Below, one piece after another: positions 50,684 to 59,854 of a stretch of 64,000 nucleotides of DNA; the stretch's first letter is position 1, and the number at the start of each line of letters is the position of its first letter. This stretch comes from Brevirhabdus pacifica (GTDB taxonomy: Bacteria > Pseudomonadota > Alphaproteobacteria > Rhodobacterales > Rhodobacteraceae): positions 1,426,001 through 1,490,000 of the forward strand of contig NZ_PGFI01000011.1 in assembly GCF_002797755.1 (NCBI RefSeq), read 5' to 3'. The notes beneath the pieces are model-generated. The model worked only from the letters and a program-made list of their open reading frames with translations, ran no database searches and was not told where the DNA came from. Made by a program: the position numbers and the translations under genes.

Positions 50684-52192
50684 ATGCGGGTCCTGTTCAA
50701 CCTGCCGGTCATCGTCCTTCTCATGGGGATCGGTGCCGTGGCGATGTTCATCCCCTCGCTATTCGCGCTGGCGCAGACGGATTACACGACCTCGCGCGTC
50801 TATTTCTACTTCGGCACGCTTTTCCTGATCGTCACCGGGCTGATCGGGCTGGCAACGGCCAACTACCCCCAGTCCAGCGCCGCGCGCAGCCATCTGCTGT
50901 CGCTTCTGGGCAGCTTCACCCTGCTGCCGCTGGTGCTGGCGGTGCCCATGTCCGAAGCGGTCCCCAACCTGCGGTTCGTGAACGTCTATTTCGAGATGCT
51001 CTCGTCGCTGACGACGACCGGCGCGACCATATTTCAGCCCTCCGCCACGGTGCCCGACGCGGTCCACCTGTGGCGCGGGCTTGTGGGCTGGATGGGCGGA
51101 TTCCTGATCTGGCTGGCGGCCACGGCGATCCTGGCGCCGCTGAACCTGGGCGGGTTCGAGGTGACATCCCTGCGCCAGGCGGGCCAGACCACCTCCATGC
51201 GCCAGATCAGCCATGTCGCCGACCCGACCGAGCGGCTTGTGCGCTTCACCCAGACCCTGCTGCCGCTTTACTCGTCGCTGACGGTGGCCCTGTGGATCTT
51301 GCTGATCGTGGCCGGGGGCGATCCCTATTTCTCGGTGATGGCGGCGATGGCTACCATGTCGACCAGCGGCATCATGCCCCCCGGCGGCGTGGTCGAGGCG
51401 GGCTTCCTGCCCGAGTTCGTGATCGCGGTCTTCTTCATCTTCGCCTTGTCGCGGCAGACCTTCGCCAGCGAACGGCGCAGCGGCAAGCTGGCCCATTTGC
51501 GCGACGACCCGGAACTGCGTCTGGCGGCCGTGGTCGCGGCGGCGCTGCCGGTCGCGCTGTTCCTGCGCCACTGGTACGGCGCCATCGAGGTGGACGACCT
51601 GTCCAACACCGAAGGGGCGCTGCGGTCGCTCTGGGGGGCGTTCTTCACCGTGGTCTCGTTCCTCAGCACCACCGGCTTTGTGTCAGCTGACTGGGACGCG
51701 GCGCAGAACTGGTCGGGCTTGCAGACACCGGGTCTGATCCTGATGGGCCTGGCGCTGGTCGGGGGCGGGGTGGCCACCACCGCGGGCGGCGTCAAGCTGT
51801 TGCGGGTCTACGCGCTTTATTCTCACGGTGTCAGGGAGTTGGAGAAACTTGTTCACCCCTCCTCCGTGGGCGGGGCAGGGCGCGCCGGTCGTTCCATCCG
51901 TCGCCAGGGCGCCTATATCGCCTGGATCTTTTTCATGCTTTTCGCGCTGTCGATCGCGTTGATCATGACGGCGCTGACGCTGACCGGGCTGGGGTTCGAG
52001 CCGGCGATGGTGCTGACCATCGCCTCGCTTTCCACGACGGGGCCCATCGCCCAGGTGGCCTCCCAGGCGCCGATTGCCTACGCGACATTGCCTGACGCGG
52101 CCAAGTTCATCCTGATGGGAGCCATGGTCCTGGGGCGGCTGGAGACCCTTGCCATCATCGCCCTGCTCAATCCGGACTTCTGGCGCTCTTGA
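50684..52192 (+). CDS. trkH: Trk potassium uptake channel TrkH
   Basis: 502 residues, about ten to twelve hydrophobic segments with four Gly-centred filter loops (SSLTTTGATIF, MATMSTSGIMP, FLSTTGFVSAD, ASLSTTGPIAQV), as in the Trk/Ktr family. Forms the K+ channel with TrkA. No strong ribosome site is seen; translation is probably coupled with trkA. Confidence 0.94.
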   Translation: MRVLFNLPVIVLLMGIGAVAMFIPSLFALAQTDYTTSRVYFYFGTLFLIVTGLIGLATANYPQSSAARSHLLSLLGSFTLLPLVLAVPMSEAVPNLRFVNVYFEMLSSLTTTGATIFQPSATVPDAVHLWRGLVGWMGGFLIWLAATAILAPLNLGGFEVTSLRQAGQTTSMRQISHVADPTERLVRFTQTLLPLYSSLTVALWILLIVAGGDPYFSVMAAMATMSTSGIMPPGGVVEAGFLPEFVIAVFFIFALSRQTFASERRSGKLAHLRDDPELRLAAVVAAALPVALFLRHWYGAIEVDDLSNTEGALRSLWGAFFTVVSFLSTTGFVSADWDAAQNWSGLQTPGLILMGLALVGGGVATTAGGVKLLRVYALYSHGVRELEKLVHPSSVGGAGRAGRSIRRQGAYIAWIFFMLFALSIALIMTALTLTGLGFEPAMVLTIASLSTTGPIAQVASQAPIAYATLPDAAKFILMGAMVLGRLETLAIIALLNPDFWRS

Positions 52193-52319
52193 CGCAAGCG
52201 TAAGCAATAACAGGCGAAATTCGCCCGATTGGGGCTGGAATATGTTGTGAAGCCAAGACATACTCTGGCGACAAGAAAAGCGGTCGGAGGGCCGCTTTAA
52301 CAATAAAAGGCTAAATGTA

Positions 52320-52553
52320 ATGGCTGCGGACAAACAAAACTTGCAAGATACATTTTTAAACCACGTCAGAAAGACCAAGGTCCCGGTAACCATTTTCCTC
52401 ATCAACGGGGTCAAGCTGCAGGGCGTCATTACCTGGTTCGATAATTTCTGTGTTCTGTTGCGCCGCGACGGTCAGTCCCAGCTTGTCTACAAGCACGCGA
52501 TTTCGACCATCATGCCGGCCCAGCCGATCAATCTCTACGACGGGGACGATTGA
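52320..52553 (+). CDS. hfq: RNA chaperone Hfq
   Basis: 77 residues with the two Sm motifs ([20 protein letters not shown] and [10 protein letters not shown]). Forms a hexamer that pairs small RNAs with mRNAs. The N-terminal [18 protein letters not shown] matches the poly-U binding face. Its stop overlaps the TTG start of hflX. Confidence 0.97.
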   Translation: MAADKQNLQDTFLNHVRKTKVPVTIFLINGVKLQGVITWFDNFCVLLRRDGQSQLVYKHAISTIMPAQPINLYDGDD

Positions 52554-53833
52554 GCACTCCGTTCTCGACCGACGCGCCGGTCACCCGCGCCTGGGTCATC
52601 CATCCCGACATCCGCAATGACCGGCAGCGTCGACAGGCGCTGGCCGCTCTGGACGAGGCTGCCGCCCTGGGGGATGCCCTCCCGGGGCTCGAAGTCGTGG
52701 GCAAGGAGGTCGTGGCCCTTCCGAAGGCCCGCGCCGGCCTGCTGTTTGGCAGCGGCAAGATCGAGGAGCTGGCCAAACGCTTCGAAGAGGCCGAGGTCGA
52801 TCTTGTCCTGATCGACGGCCCCGTCACCCCCGTCCAGCAGCGCAACCTCGAGAAGGCGTGGAAGGTCAAGATCCTCGACCGAACTGGCCTGATCCTCGAG
52901 ATCTTCTCGGACCGCGCCCGCACCCGTGAAGGTGTGCTTCAGGTCGAGATGGCGGCGCTGAGTTACCAGCGCACGCGCCTGGTCCGCGCCTGGACCCACC
53001 TCGAGCGTCAGCGCGGCGGCCTCGGCTTTGTCGGCGGCCCCGGCGAAACCCAGATCGAGGCGGACCGCCGGGCGATCGACGACGCCATGGTGCGCCTGCG
53101 CCGGCAACTCGACAAGGTCGTCAAGACCCGCGCGCTGCACCGCGACGCGCGCAAGAAGGTGCCGTTTCCGATCGTGGCTCTGGTCGGCTACACCAACGCC
53201 GGAAAATCCACGCTTTTCAACCGCATGACCGGCGCCGAGGTGATGGCCGAGGACATGCTGTTTGCGACGCTTGACCCGACCATGCGTGCGGTGGAGCTGC
53301 CTTCGGGCCCGCGGGTGATCCTGTCGGACACGGTGGGCTTCATCTCGGACCTGCCGACCGAGCTGGTCGCCGCCTTCCGCGCCACGCTGGAAGAGGTGCT
53401 GGACGCCGATCTGGTCGTGCATGTCCGCGACATCGCCCATCCCCAGTCCGAGGAGCAGGCCGCCGACGTGCGCCATATCCTGGCCGACATGGGGATCGAC
53501 GATCAGGCACCGCTGCTGGAGGTCTGGAACAAGATCGACGCGCTGCCCGCCGAGGCCCGCGACCCGGTCCTTGCCACGGCCGAGCGTGATCCGGGCGTGC
53601 TGGCGCTTTCGGCGCTGACGGGCGAGGGGATCGAGGCGCTTTATGGCCGTATCGCGGACATGCTGGCGGCCCCCCGCACGCGCGAGACCCTGACCTTGGG
53701 CTTTTCCGAGGGGCGACGCCGCGCCTGGCTGTTCGAGCAGGGCGTCGTCGAGGAGGACCGTCAGGTCGAGGACGGCTACGAGATGCGGGTCTACTGGACC
53801 GAGCGTCAGAAACAGCAGTTCTCCGCCCTCTGA
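52550..53833 (+). CDS. hflX: GTPase HflX
   Basis: 427 residues from TTG 52550, overlapping the hfq stop. N-terminal glycine-rich HflX domain ([32 protein letters not shown]), then GTPase motifs G1 [10 protein letters not shown]3 [11 protein letters not shown]4 NKID. Binds the 50S ribosome and rescues stalled ribosomes under stress. Position after hfq is conserved in bacteria. Confidence 0.95.
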   Translation: MSTPFSTDAPVTRAWVIHPDIRNDRQRRQALAALDEAAALGDALPGLEVVGKEVVALPKARAGLLFGSGKIEELAKRFEEAEVDLVLIDGPVTPVQQRNLEKAWKVKILDRTGLILEIFSDRARTREGVLQVEMAALSYQRTRLVRAWTHLERQRGGLGFVGGPGETQIEADRRAIDDAMVRLRRQLDKVVKTRALHRDARKKVPFPIVALVGYTNAGKSTLFNRMTGAEVMAEDMLFATLDPTMRAVELPSGPRVILSDTVGFISDLPTELVAAFRATLEEVLDADLVVHVRDIAHPQSEEQAADVRHILADMGIDDQAPLLEVWNKIDALPAEARDPVLATAERDPGVLALSALTGEGIEALYGRIADMLAAPRTRETLTLGFSEGRRRAWLFEQGVVEEDRQVEDGYEMRVYWTERQKQQFSAL

Positions 53834-53872
53834 TCCGGTCTTGGCCGGACGTTTCCCAATGATCCCGTGAAG

Positions 53873-53908
53873 CACACGCCCGGCAGGTTGCACTCCGCCG
53901 GGCGTGTG
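53873..53908. terminator. Terminator hairpin between hflX and the acylase gene
   Basis: CACACGCCCGGC, 12-base loop, GCCGGGCGTGTG: 12-bp stem between two convergent genes, three bases before the acylase stop at 53911. No T-run on plus. Confidence 0.65.
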
Positions 53909-53910
53909 GC

Positions 53911-56397
53911 TTAGCGTGGCTGTGCCGCAGGCAGCAGGACCGTGTGTCCGACGGCGGCGGCGGCGGCCAGGCCGATGTCCAAGCTCATGGGCGTGTATTC
54001 CCCCCGCCGCCACAGGTCGCCGAGGTTGTCGTAGAAGCGGCTGAGCGGGTGGCCCGACTGGCCGGTGGCGGTGACGAAGACCGAACTGTCGGGATCGGCA
54101 AAGTCATAGACCCCGCGATAGCCCGCTGCCTGGATGTTGGCATAGGGCATCTTGCCCGTGGCGGCCGTCAGGCCCCGCTGCAACGTGTGATCGCCGCCGC
54201 TTGTCGACTGGCGGATGTTGACGAACCACGACAGCAACGGGATGTCGCCCAGGATCGGGTGGCGATGCTCGGCCAGATGGGCGTCGCCCCAGCGCAGGCT
54301 TTCCAGCCCGGCGCCGTGGGTCTCCTCCAGCTCGACGATGGCGGTGTCGAGGGCGGCGCGGGAGATGTCGGTGCAGGTTTCGACAACGGCCGACTGGACC
54401 ACGTCGCACCAGACGCCCGCCCCTTCGATGTCGCGGAAGACCCGCTCGATGAAGACCGGGTCGACCCGGGCCAGCCGGTCGGCGACCTCGCCCAGCTCGT
54501 CGCGGATCAGAAGGTGCTGCAGGTTGCGTGCCCAGGCGGCGTAGATCAGCGGCTCGGGCAGGTGCTCGTTCATCTCGCCGTTCCAGTTGGCCAGAAGCTC
54601 CAGCGCGGTCTGGCGCTTGCGCTCGGGCGTGCCCTGGGCGGGGGCGGTGCCGGTGAACCACAGGTTGCGCGCGATCAGCGGCAGCACCGTGCGGGCGGCG
54701 TTGCTGACGGTATCAAGCTGCGCCTCGATGAAGCTTTCGCGGGTGTGGACGCCACGGCTTTGCATCAGCCGGCGCCACCGCTGGATCCTAAGCATGTCGC
54801 CCCAGTTGCCGCTGACGTTGCGGGGGAAGGGACGGTCGACCATGCGGTTGTTGGTGTTGCCGACGATCCCGCCTTCGGGGTCCGAGAAGCCGGGATTGTC
54901 CGCGTAGGGCAGGGTGCCGCGCCAGGGGCTGCTGGCCAAACGCCCGGGCGTCGGCAGCCGCCCCTCGCCCTGCTGCTCGTCCGAGCGTTCGGGGAGGGCA
55001 CCCACGGTCTGCATCGCGATGCCGCGCCGGTCGGCAAGAACCAGGTTCCAGGCGGGGGCTACGAAACGCTCGCCGGCCTTCAGCGCCTGGCCTGTGGTGC
55101 GCGATTTCATCAGCGCGCGGAAGCCCGCGATCGTGGTGTCGCGATCGCTGAGCCCGGTCCAGGACAAGGCGATGACATGGCCCGGGGGGGTCACGCTGTT
55201 CAGGTCGAAATGGTTGCCCGGAAGGACGGGGCCGTTGCGGGTCCAGCGCAGGGTGATCGTGACCGGGGCCGCGTCCTTGACCCGGATGACCGCGCTTTCG
55301 GTGCGGAAGGGGACGAACCCTTCCTCGGTCTCGTAGCGGCGCGAATTGGCCGGATCCAGCCGCTCTACGAACAGATCCAGGTCGTCCGCGAAGGCCGAGG
55401 TGATGCCCCAGCCCAGCCGGTCGCTGCGCCCGGCCATGACCTGGGGCATGCCTGGCATGGTCGCGCCGATGACGCCGCCGCTCTCCAGCTCAAGCCGTGC
55501 CAGGTACCACTGGGTCGGGGCGGTCAGCCGGTTGTGGGGGTCGTTCGCCAGCAGGCTGGCGCCGCTGGCGGCGCGGCTGGGCGCGGCGGCCCAGGCGTTC
55601 GAGGCACCGGCCAGGGCAAGCCCCGGCTCATCCGCGCTGTCGGCGCTTTGGCGCGCGCCGGACTGTGCGGCCAGGGCCGCACGCCGGCGGGGACTGGTCG
55701 GGCCGCCGTCGGTCACGGGCGGCAAGGTGGCCAGGGCCGGGCCGCTGGGCTCGGGCAGGATGTCGCGCAGGCGCGGCTCGTCCAGGCGCAGCGAAACCTG
55801 CGCGCGCAGGACCTCGGCCCGGATCTGGTCTGTCGTCTCGAAGGCCAGCAGCTTGCCGATGGCGATGGAGTCGGCCGGCTGCCACGGGGCGATGGCGTTG
55901 GAGAACATGAAGAATTCGGGCGCGCCCCGTCCCATCGCATCGCGGTTGACGATGTCAATCCATGCGTTGACGCCGCGGGAGTAGGCCTCAAGCGCGGCGC
56001 GGTCCTCGGCCTCCATCGCCTGGAACGAGCGGACCGACAGCCGGTAGAGGTCCAGCCGGCGCATCAGCTCGTCGGTGGGCAGCATCCGCTCTCCGAAGAC
56101 CTCGGACATGCGGCCCTGGGCACGGCGGCGGCGCAGGGTCATCTGCCACAGGCGGTCCTGGGCATGGACCAGCCCGAGGCCAAAGAACGCATCCTCGTCG
56201 GTCTTGGCCATGATGTGGGGGATATTGGCATTGTCGCGGATGATCTCGATCCGCTGCTCGGCGCCGCGCACGCGATATTCCGCCGTATAGTCGGGCAGCG
56301 AGCGCGAGGCGAAATAGTAGACAAGCGACAACGCAAGCACCGCCAGCACCACCAGCGCGACGAATATCCTTAAAAGCCAGCGAAATGCCAGTGCCAT
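53911..56397 (-). CDS. Penicillin acylase family (Ntn) hydrolase
   Basis: 828 residues with an N-terminal hydrophobic segment (residues 10-30) for export or anchoring. The N-terminal alpha part holds GLGLVHAQDRLWQM; the predicted self-cleavage site is GA-S266-NAWAAAP, where the new N-terminal Ser is the nucleophile. Downstream, LLANDPHN and GNTNNRMVDRPFP fit the beta subunit. Many members cleave N-acyl amides including acyl-homoserine lactones, but the substrate here cannot be read from sequence. Stands alone between convergent and divergent neighbours. Confidence 0.87.
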   Translation of the reverse strand: MALAFRWLLRIFVALVVLAVLALSLVYYFASRSLPDYTAEYRVRGAEQRIEIIRDNANIPHIMAKTDEDAFFGLGLVHAQDRLWQMTLRRRRAQGRMSEVFGERMLPTDELMRRLDLYRLSVRSFQAMEAEDRAALEAYSRGVNAWIDIVNRDAMGRGAPEFFMFSNAIAPWQPADSIAIGKLLAFETTDQIRAEVLRAQVSLRLDEPRLRDILPEPSGPALATLPPVTDGGPTSPRRRAALAAQSGARQSADSADEPGLALAGASNAWAAAPSRAASGASLLANDPHNRLTAPTQWYLARLELESGGVIGATMPGMPQVMAGRSDRLGWGITSAFADDLDLFVERLDPANSRRYETEEGFVPFRTESAVIRVKDAAPVTITLRWTRNGPVLPGNHFDLNSVTPPGHVIALSWTGLSDRDTTIAGFRALMKSRTTGQALKAGERFVAPAWNLVLADRRGIAMQTVGALPERSDEQQGEGRLPTPGRLASSPWRGTLPYADNPGFSDPEGGIVGNTNNRMVDRPFPRNVSGNWGDMLRIQRWRRLMQSRGVHTRESFIEAQLDTVSNAARTVLPLIARNLWFTGTAPAQGTPERKRQTALELLANWNGEMNEHLPEPLIYAAWARNLQHLLIRDELGEVADRLARVDPVFIERVFRDIEGAGVWCDVVQSAVVETCTDISRAALDTAIVELEETHGAGLESLRWGDAHLAEHRHPILGDIPLLSWFVNIRQSTSGGDHTLQRGLTAATGKMPYANIQAAGYRGVYDFADPDSSVFVTATGQSGHPLSRFYDNLGDLWRRGEYTPMSLDIGLAAAAAVGHTVLLPAAQPR

Positions 56398-56486
56398 GCC
56401 TGTGCGCCCGTCCTGTCCGGTTGACCGTTGCCTCGAATTCGTTTGTTAAGGACAAAGCGAAACAAGCGCAATTGCGGGAGGGCAAG

Positions 56487-57362
56487 ATGGCGAAAGTGGC
56501 ATTCCTCGGACTCGGGGTCATGGGGTATCCGATGGCGGGGCATCTGGCCAAGGCCGGGCATGAGGTGACGGTCTATAACCGCACGGCCGCGAAGGCCGAG
56601 AAATGGGCGTCCGAGCATGGCGGCCGCGCCGCCGCCACCCCTGCCGAGGCCGCCCGCGGCGCCGAGCTGGTGATGGCCTGCGTCGGCAATGACGACGATC
56701 TGCGCGGCATTTGTCTGGGCGACGACGGGGCGCTTGGGGCGATGGAGCCGGGGGCGGTCTTCGTCGACCACACCACCGTTTCCGCCGAGGTCACGCGCGA
56801 GCTTTCTGCGGTGGCCGAGAAGGCGGGGCTTTGCTTTGTCGATGCACCCGTGTCGGGTGGCCAGGCGGGGGCCGAGAACGGCGCATTGGTCGTGATGTGC
56901 GGCGGCGACCAGGCGGCCTTCGACCGGGCCGAGCCGGTGATCGACGCCTATGCCAAGCTGTGCCGGCGGATGGGTGACAGCGGCGCGGGCCAGCTGACCA
57001 AGATGGTCAACCAGATCTGCATCGCCGGCCTGGTTCAGGGCCTGTCCGAGGGGCTGCATTTCGCCCAGAAGGCCGGTCTGGACGGGCGCGCCGTGGTCGA
57101 CGTGATCGCCGGGGGGGCTGCCGGATCGTGGCAGATGGCGAACCGTTACGAGACGATGCTGGACGACAAGTTCGAACATGGCTTCGCCGTCGACTGGATG
57201 CGCAAGGATCTGGGGATCTGCCTGGACGAGGCCGACAACAACGGCGCCAGCCTGCCGGTCACGGCGCTGGTCGATCAGTTCTACAAGGACGTGCAGAAGA
57301 TGGGCGGCGGGCGCTGGGACACCTCGAGCCTGATCCGCCGGCTCAATGGGATCGACGGCTAA
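56487..57362 (+). CDS. NAD(P)-dependent 3-hydroxyisobutyrate dehydrogenase family oxidoreductase
   Basis: 291 residues from ATG 56487 (GGGAGGG upstream; the open frame before it is leader). FLGLGVMGYPMAGHL is the dinucleotide site; VDAPVSGGQAGAENGAL and the catalytic Lys in GSGAGQLTKMVNQ-like (SGAGQLTKMVNQI) follow. Family members act on 3-hydroxyisobutyrate, glyoxylate or succinic semialdehyde; the specific substrate is unknown. Cytosolic. Confidence 0.88.
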   Translation: MAKVAFLGLGVMGYPMAGHLAKAGHEVTVYNRTAAKAEKWASEHGGRAAATPAEAARGAELVMACVGNDDDLRGICLGDDGALGAMEPGAVFVDHTTVSAEVTRELSAVAEKAGLCFVDAPVSGGQAGAENGALVVMCGGDQAAFDRAEPVIDAYAKLCRRMGDSGAGQLTKMVNQICIAGLVQGLSEGLHFAQKAGLDGRAVVDVIAGGAAGSWQMANRYETMLDDKFEHGFAVDWMRKDLGICLDEADNNGASLPVTALVDQFYKDVQKMGGGRWDTSSLIRRLNGIDG

Positions 57363-57392
57363 GCGCCTACCGCCACCCAAAGACGCGAAGGT

Positions 57393-57412
57393 CGGGCCAC
57401 ATGGCCCGCCCT
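57393..57412 (+). terminator. Terminator after the dehydrogenase gene
   Basis: CGGGCC, loop ACAT, GGCCCG, then CCCTTTT. Lies 31 bases after the dehydrogenase stop. Confidence 0.65.
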
Positions 57413-57438
57413 TTTGCGTTTCCCGGGACGTGAAAGCC

Positions 57439-58059
57439 TCAGGGAATGATGCGGTTGTACTTGGTGCCTTCGATGGTGGCGCCGGCCAGCAGGCCCGATT
57501 GTCCGAAGACGACGGCGATCACCGGGTCGAGCACGGTCGTCGTCTCGACGCCCAGGTTGTTGCCCCGGTTGCTGACCACGTATTCCACGTCCGCGCCCAC
57601 GGCCCAGCCGGGGGAGCGGCGGAATTCCCGCAACGCCTCGGGCGTCATGAAGAACAGTGCGTGGGCATATTGCTGGGCGCCGATCTGAAGGCCCAGCGTG
57701 GCCTGGGTGGCCGAATAATAGTCCACCGTCACGTCGTTGATGCGCAGCGCGCCGCGCCCGTAGCTGCCGCCGACGCCGAAACCGGCCTTGGTGATGAGCG
57801 GCATCACCAGCACGCCGGCCGCCTTGCGCGACAGCTCCTCGGTGCCGGGAACGGTGCGGTACATGTAGTTCAGCGCGGCATCGACCCGCGCGTCCGCCGC
57901 CGCCGGTCCCCGGCTGGCGACGCCGTTGCCGCAGGCGGCGGTCGTCATCGTCAGGGCGCCCGCGCCGATCAGAAAGCCCCGGCGGGTGTTGCGCCCGGCC
58001 TCGGTGCCGGTCGAACCGTGAACGCCCTCACGGGTGCCTTGGCGGATAATGCTGCTCAT
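57439..58059 (-). CDS. SYLF (YSC84) domain lipoprotein with twin-arginine signal
   Basis: 206 residues. The signal region NTRRGFLIGAGALTMTTAAC has two arginines and a lipobox-like end (TTAAC), so it is probably a Tat-exported lipoprotein. The rest is a SYLF lipid-binding domain (GVLVMPLITKAGFGVGGSYG, VEYVVSNRGNN). The domain binds phosphoinositide or other lipids in eukaryotes; bacterial role unknown. The frame continues upstream but ATG 58059 gives the natural start. Confidence 0.85.
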   Translation of the reverse strand: MSSIIRQGTREGVHGSTGTEAGRNTRRGFLIGAGALTMTTAACGNGVASRGPAAADARVDAALNYMYRTVPGTEELSRKAAGVLVMPLITKAGFGVGGSYGRGALRINDVTVDYYSATQATLGLQIGAQQYAHALFFMTPEALREFRRSPGWAVGADVEYVVSNRGNNLGVETTTVLDPVIAVVFGQSGLLAGATIEGTKYNRIIP

Positions 58060-58169
58060 GTCTGTGCCCTCGATCTGCTCTGCCGCCCTTATCCGGGCGG
58101 TCGCCTGCGTTATATCCGACCCGTGCGGGCCTGTCACCTTCTGCGCGCCCCACCGGGGCGGATGCGCGG

Positions 58170-59177
58170 CTATTGGCGGGTCTCGGCCAGCATGCGGGCG
58201 GCGCGGGGGGCGAAATAGGTCAGGATGCCGTCGCAACCGGCGCGCTTGAACGCCAGCAGGCTTTCCATCATCACCTTGTCCCCGTCGATCCATCCCTGGC
58301 GCGCCGCCCCCTCGATCATCGCGTATTCGCCCGAGACCTGGTAGGCGAAGGTCGGCGCGCCGAAGCGGTCCTTGGCGCGGCGGCAGATGTCGAGGTAGGG
58401 CATGCCCGGCTTGACCATGACCATGTCCGCACCCTCGGCCAGATCGCGGGCGATCATGCGCATCGCCTCGTCGGCGTTGGCCGGGTCGATCTGGTAGGTG
58501 GACTTGTCGCCCTTCAGCGCGCCGCTGGCGCCGACCGCGTCCCGGAACGGCCCGTAGAACCCAGAGGCGAACTTGGCGGAATAGGACAGGATCGAGATGT
58601 CGTTGTGCCCGGCCTCCTCGAGGGCCGCGCGCATCGCGCCGATCCGCCCGTCCATCATGTCCGAGGGACCCAGGATGTCGGCGCCCGCCTCGGCCTGGGC
58701 CAGGGCCATGCGCACCAGCGCCTCGACCGTCTCGTCGTTGACGATGACGCCATCGCGCACGATCCCGTCGTGGCCGTTGGCGTTGTAGGGATCAAGGGCG
58801 ATGTCGGTCATCACCGCGATCTCGGGGACCGCCTTCTTGATGGCGCGGATGGCGCGGTTGGACAGGTTGTCGGGGTTCCACGCCTCTTCGCAGGTCTCGG
58901 TCTTGAGGGCCGGGTCGGTGTAGGGAAAAAGGCAGATCGCCGGGATCCCGAGGTCGCGGGCCGTGGCGGCGGCATCGACCAGCCGGTCGATCGACAGCCG
59001 GCTCACCCCCGGCAGCGAGGCCACCGGCTCCTCTATCCCCTCGCCGTCGCGCACGAAGAGGGGCCAGATCAGGTCGCCCGTGGCAAGCCGCGTCTCGCGC
59101 ACCAGGTCGCGGATCGCGCCGGTGCGGCGCAGGCGGCGGGGGCGGGATGCGGGAAAAGGGGCGGTGACGGGTTGCAT
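58170..59177 (-). CDS. hemB: Delta-aminolevulinic acid dehydratase (porphobilinogen synthase)
   Basis: 335 residues from ATG 59177 (AAGGA upstream; a longer frame adds 12 residues). Lys202 (YSAKFASGFYGPFRDA) and Lys256 (MVKPGMPYLD) are the Schiff-base lysines. The metal site reads DIALDPYNANGHDG, with Asp where zinc enzymes have Cys, so it is the Mg/K-dependent type. It condenses two aminolevulinates to porphobilinogen, the first common step of tetrapyrrole synthesis. Confidence 0.95.
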   Translation of the reverse strand: MQPVTAPFPASRPRRLRRTGAIRDLVRETRLATGDLIWPLFVRDGEGIEEPVASLPGVSRLSIDRLVDAAATARDLGIPAICLFPYTDPALKTETCEEAWNPDNLSNRAIRAIKKAVPEIAVMTDIALDPYNANGHDGIVRDGVIVNDETVEALVRMALAQAEAGADILGPSDMMDGRIGAMRAALEEAGHNDISILSYSAKFASGFYGPFRDAVGASGALKGDKSTYQIDPANADEAMRMIARDLAEGADMVMVKPGMPYLDICRRAKDRFGAPTFAYQVSGEYAMIEGAARQGWIDGDKVMMESLLAFKRAGCDGILTYFAPRAARMLAETRQ

Positions 59178-59286
59178 GGGGTGATCCTTCTTGGCCTCAT
59201 GCCGAAATCGCACGGTTCGGGGGGCATCTCAAGGGTAGGAATCCCCGATCCCGGCGGATAGTCTTCGCCAACCTCACTGCCAGCGG

Positions 59287-59823
59287 ATGTCGCCCATGGA
59301 TGCTTTTGCCACCATATTCGAATTGATCGACATGCGTTCCTTTTCGAACCTGTGGTTCTGGATCGTGCTGGCGGTGATCTGGTCAACGGCCAGTCACTGG
59401 GTTCTGGGCGTCCCCTACGACATGGTCACGCGGGCCAAGCGCCAGGGCGGTCGGGCAATGGACGATTTGAACGCGTTGGTGGGGATCTACGTGCGCCGGC
59501 TGCTCTATATCGCCCGGGAGGCGGGGGCGGTCCTGGTGGGCATCGTCTTTTTCGCGCTGACCATGCTGGCGGCCCTTGGATTTGGCTACGGGGTCGAGCT
59601 GTGCCAGGCGCTTTTCCTGCTGTTCTGCCCGCTGGTGCTGGTGGGGGCGCTGTCGATGCGCACCGCCTCGCGCATCGCCAGCCGCGACATCCGCGACGAG
59701 GCGCTTTTTCCCGTTCTGCGCTGGCACCGGTTCTGGACCCAGGTCATCGGCATGAACGCGATCTTCATCACCTCCATGTGGGGTATGTTCCAGAACCTGC
59801 GCCTGGGGCCCCTGGCCGGTTGA
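59287..59823 (+). CDS. Four-helix inner membrane protein (annotated in relatives as SufBCD complex component)
   Basis: 178 residues with four hydrophobic segments (about 20-42, 75-98, 102-122, 150-170). It begins FELIDMRSFSNLWFW, which I recall from Rhodobacteraceae proteins labelled 'component of SufBCD complex', a label without direct evidence. No cysteine motif for Fe-S work is visible. Start at 59287 or 59296 is undecided. Divergent from hemB and 34 bases before mfd. Confidence 0.6.
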   Translation: MSPMDAFATIFELIDMRSFSNLWFWIVLAVIWSTASHWVLGVPYDMVTRAKRQGGRAMDDLNALVGIYVRRLLYIAREAGAVLVGIVFFALTMLAALGFGYGVELCQALFLLFCPLVLVGALSMRTASRIASRDIRDEALFPVLRWHRFWTQVIGMNAIFITSMWGMFQNLRLGPLAG

Positions 59824-59854
59824 CTTCGCCCCGAAAGGCGGTACTTCGCCAGCC

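Noticed and set aside
53944-56373. 809-codon open frame opposite the penicillin acylase gene
   Set aside because: Antisense shadow caused by high GC; the acylase motifs are on the other strand.
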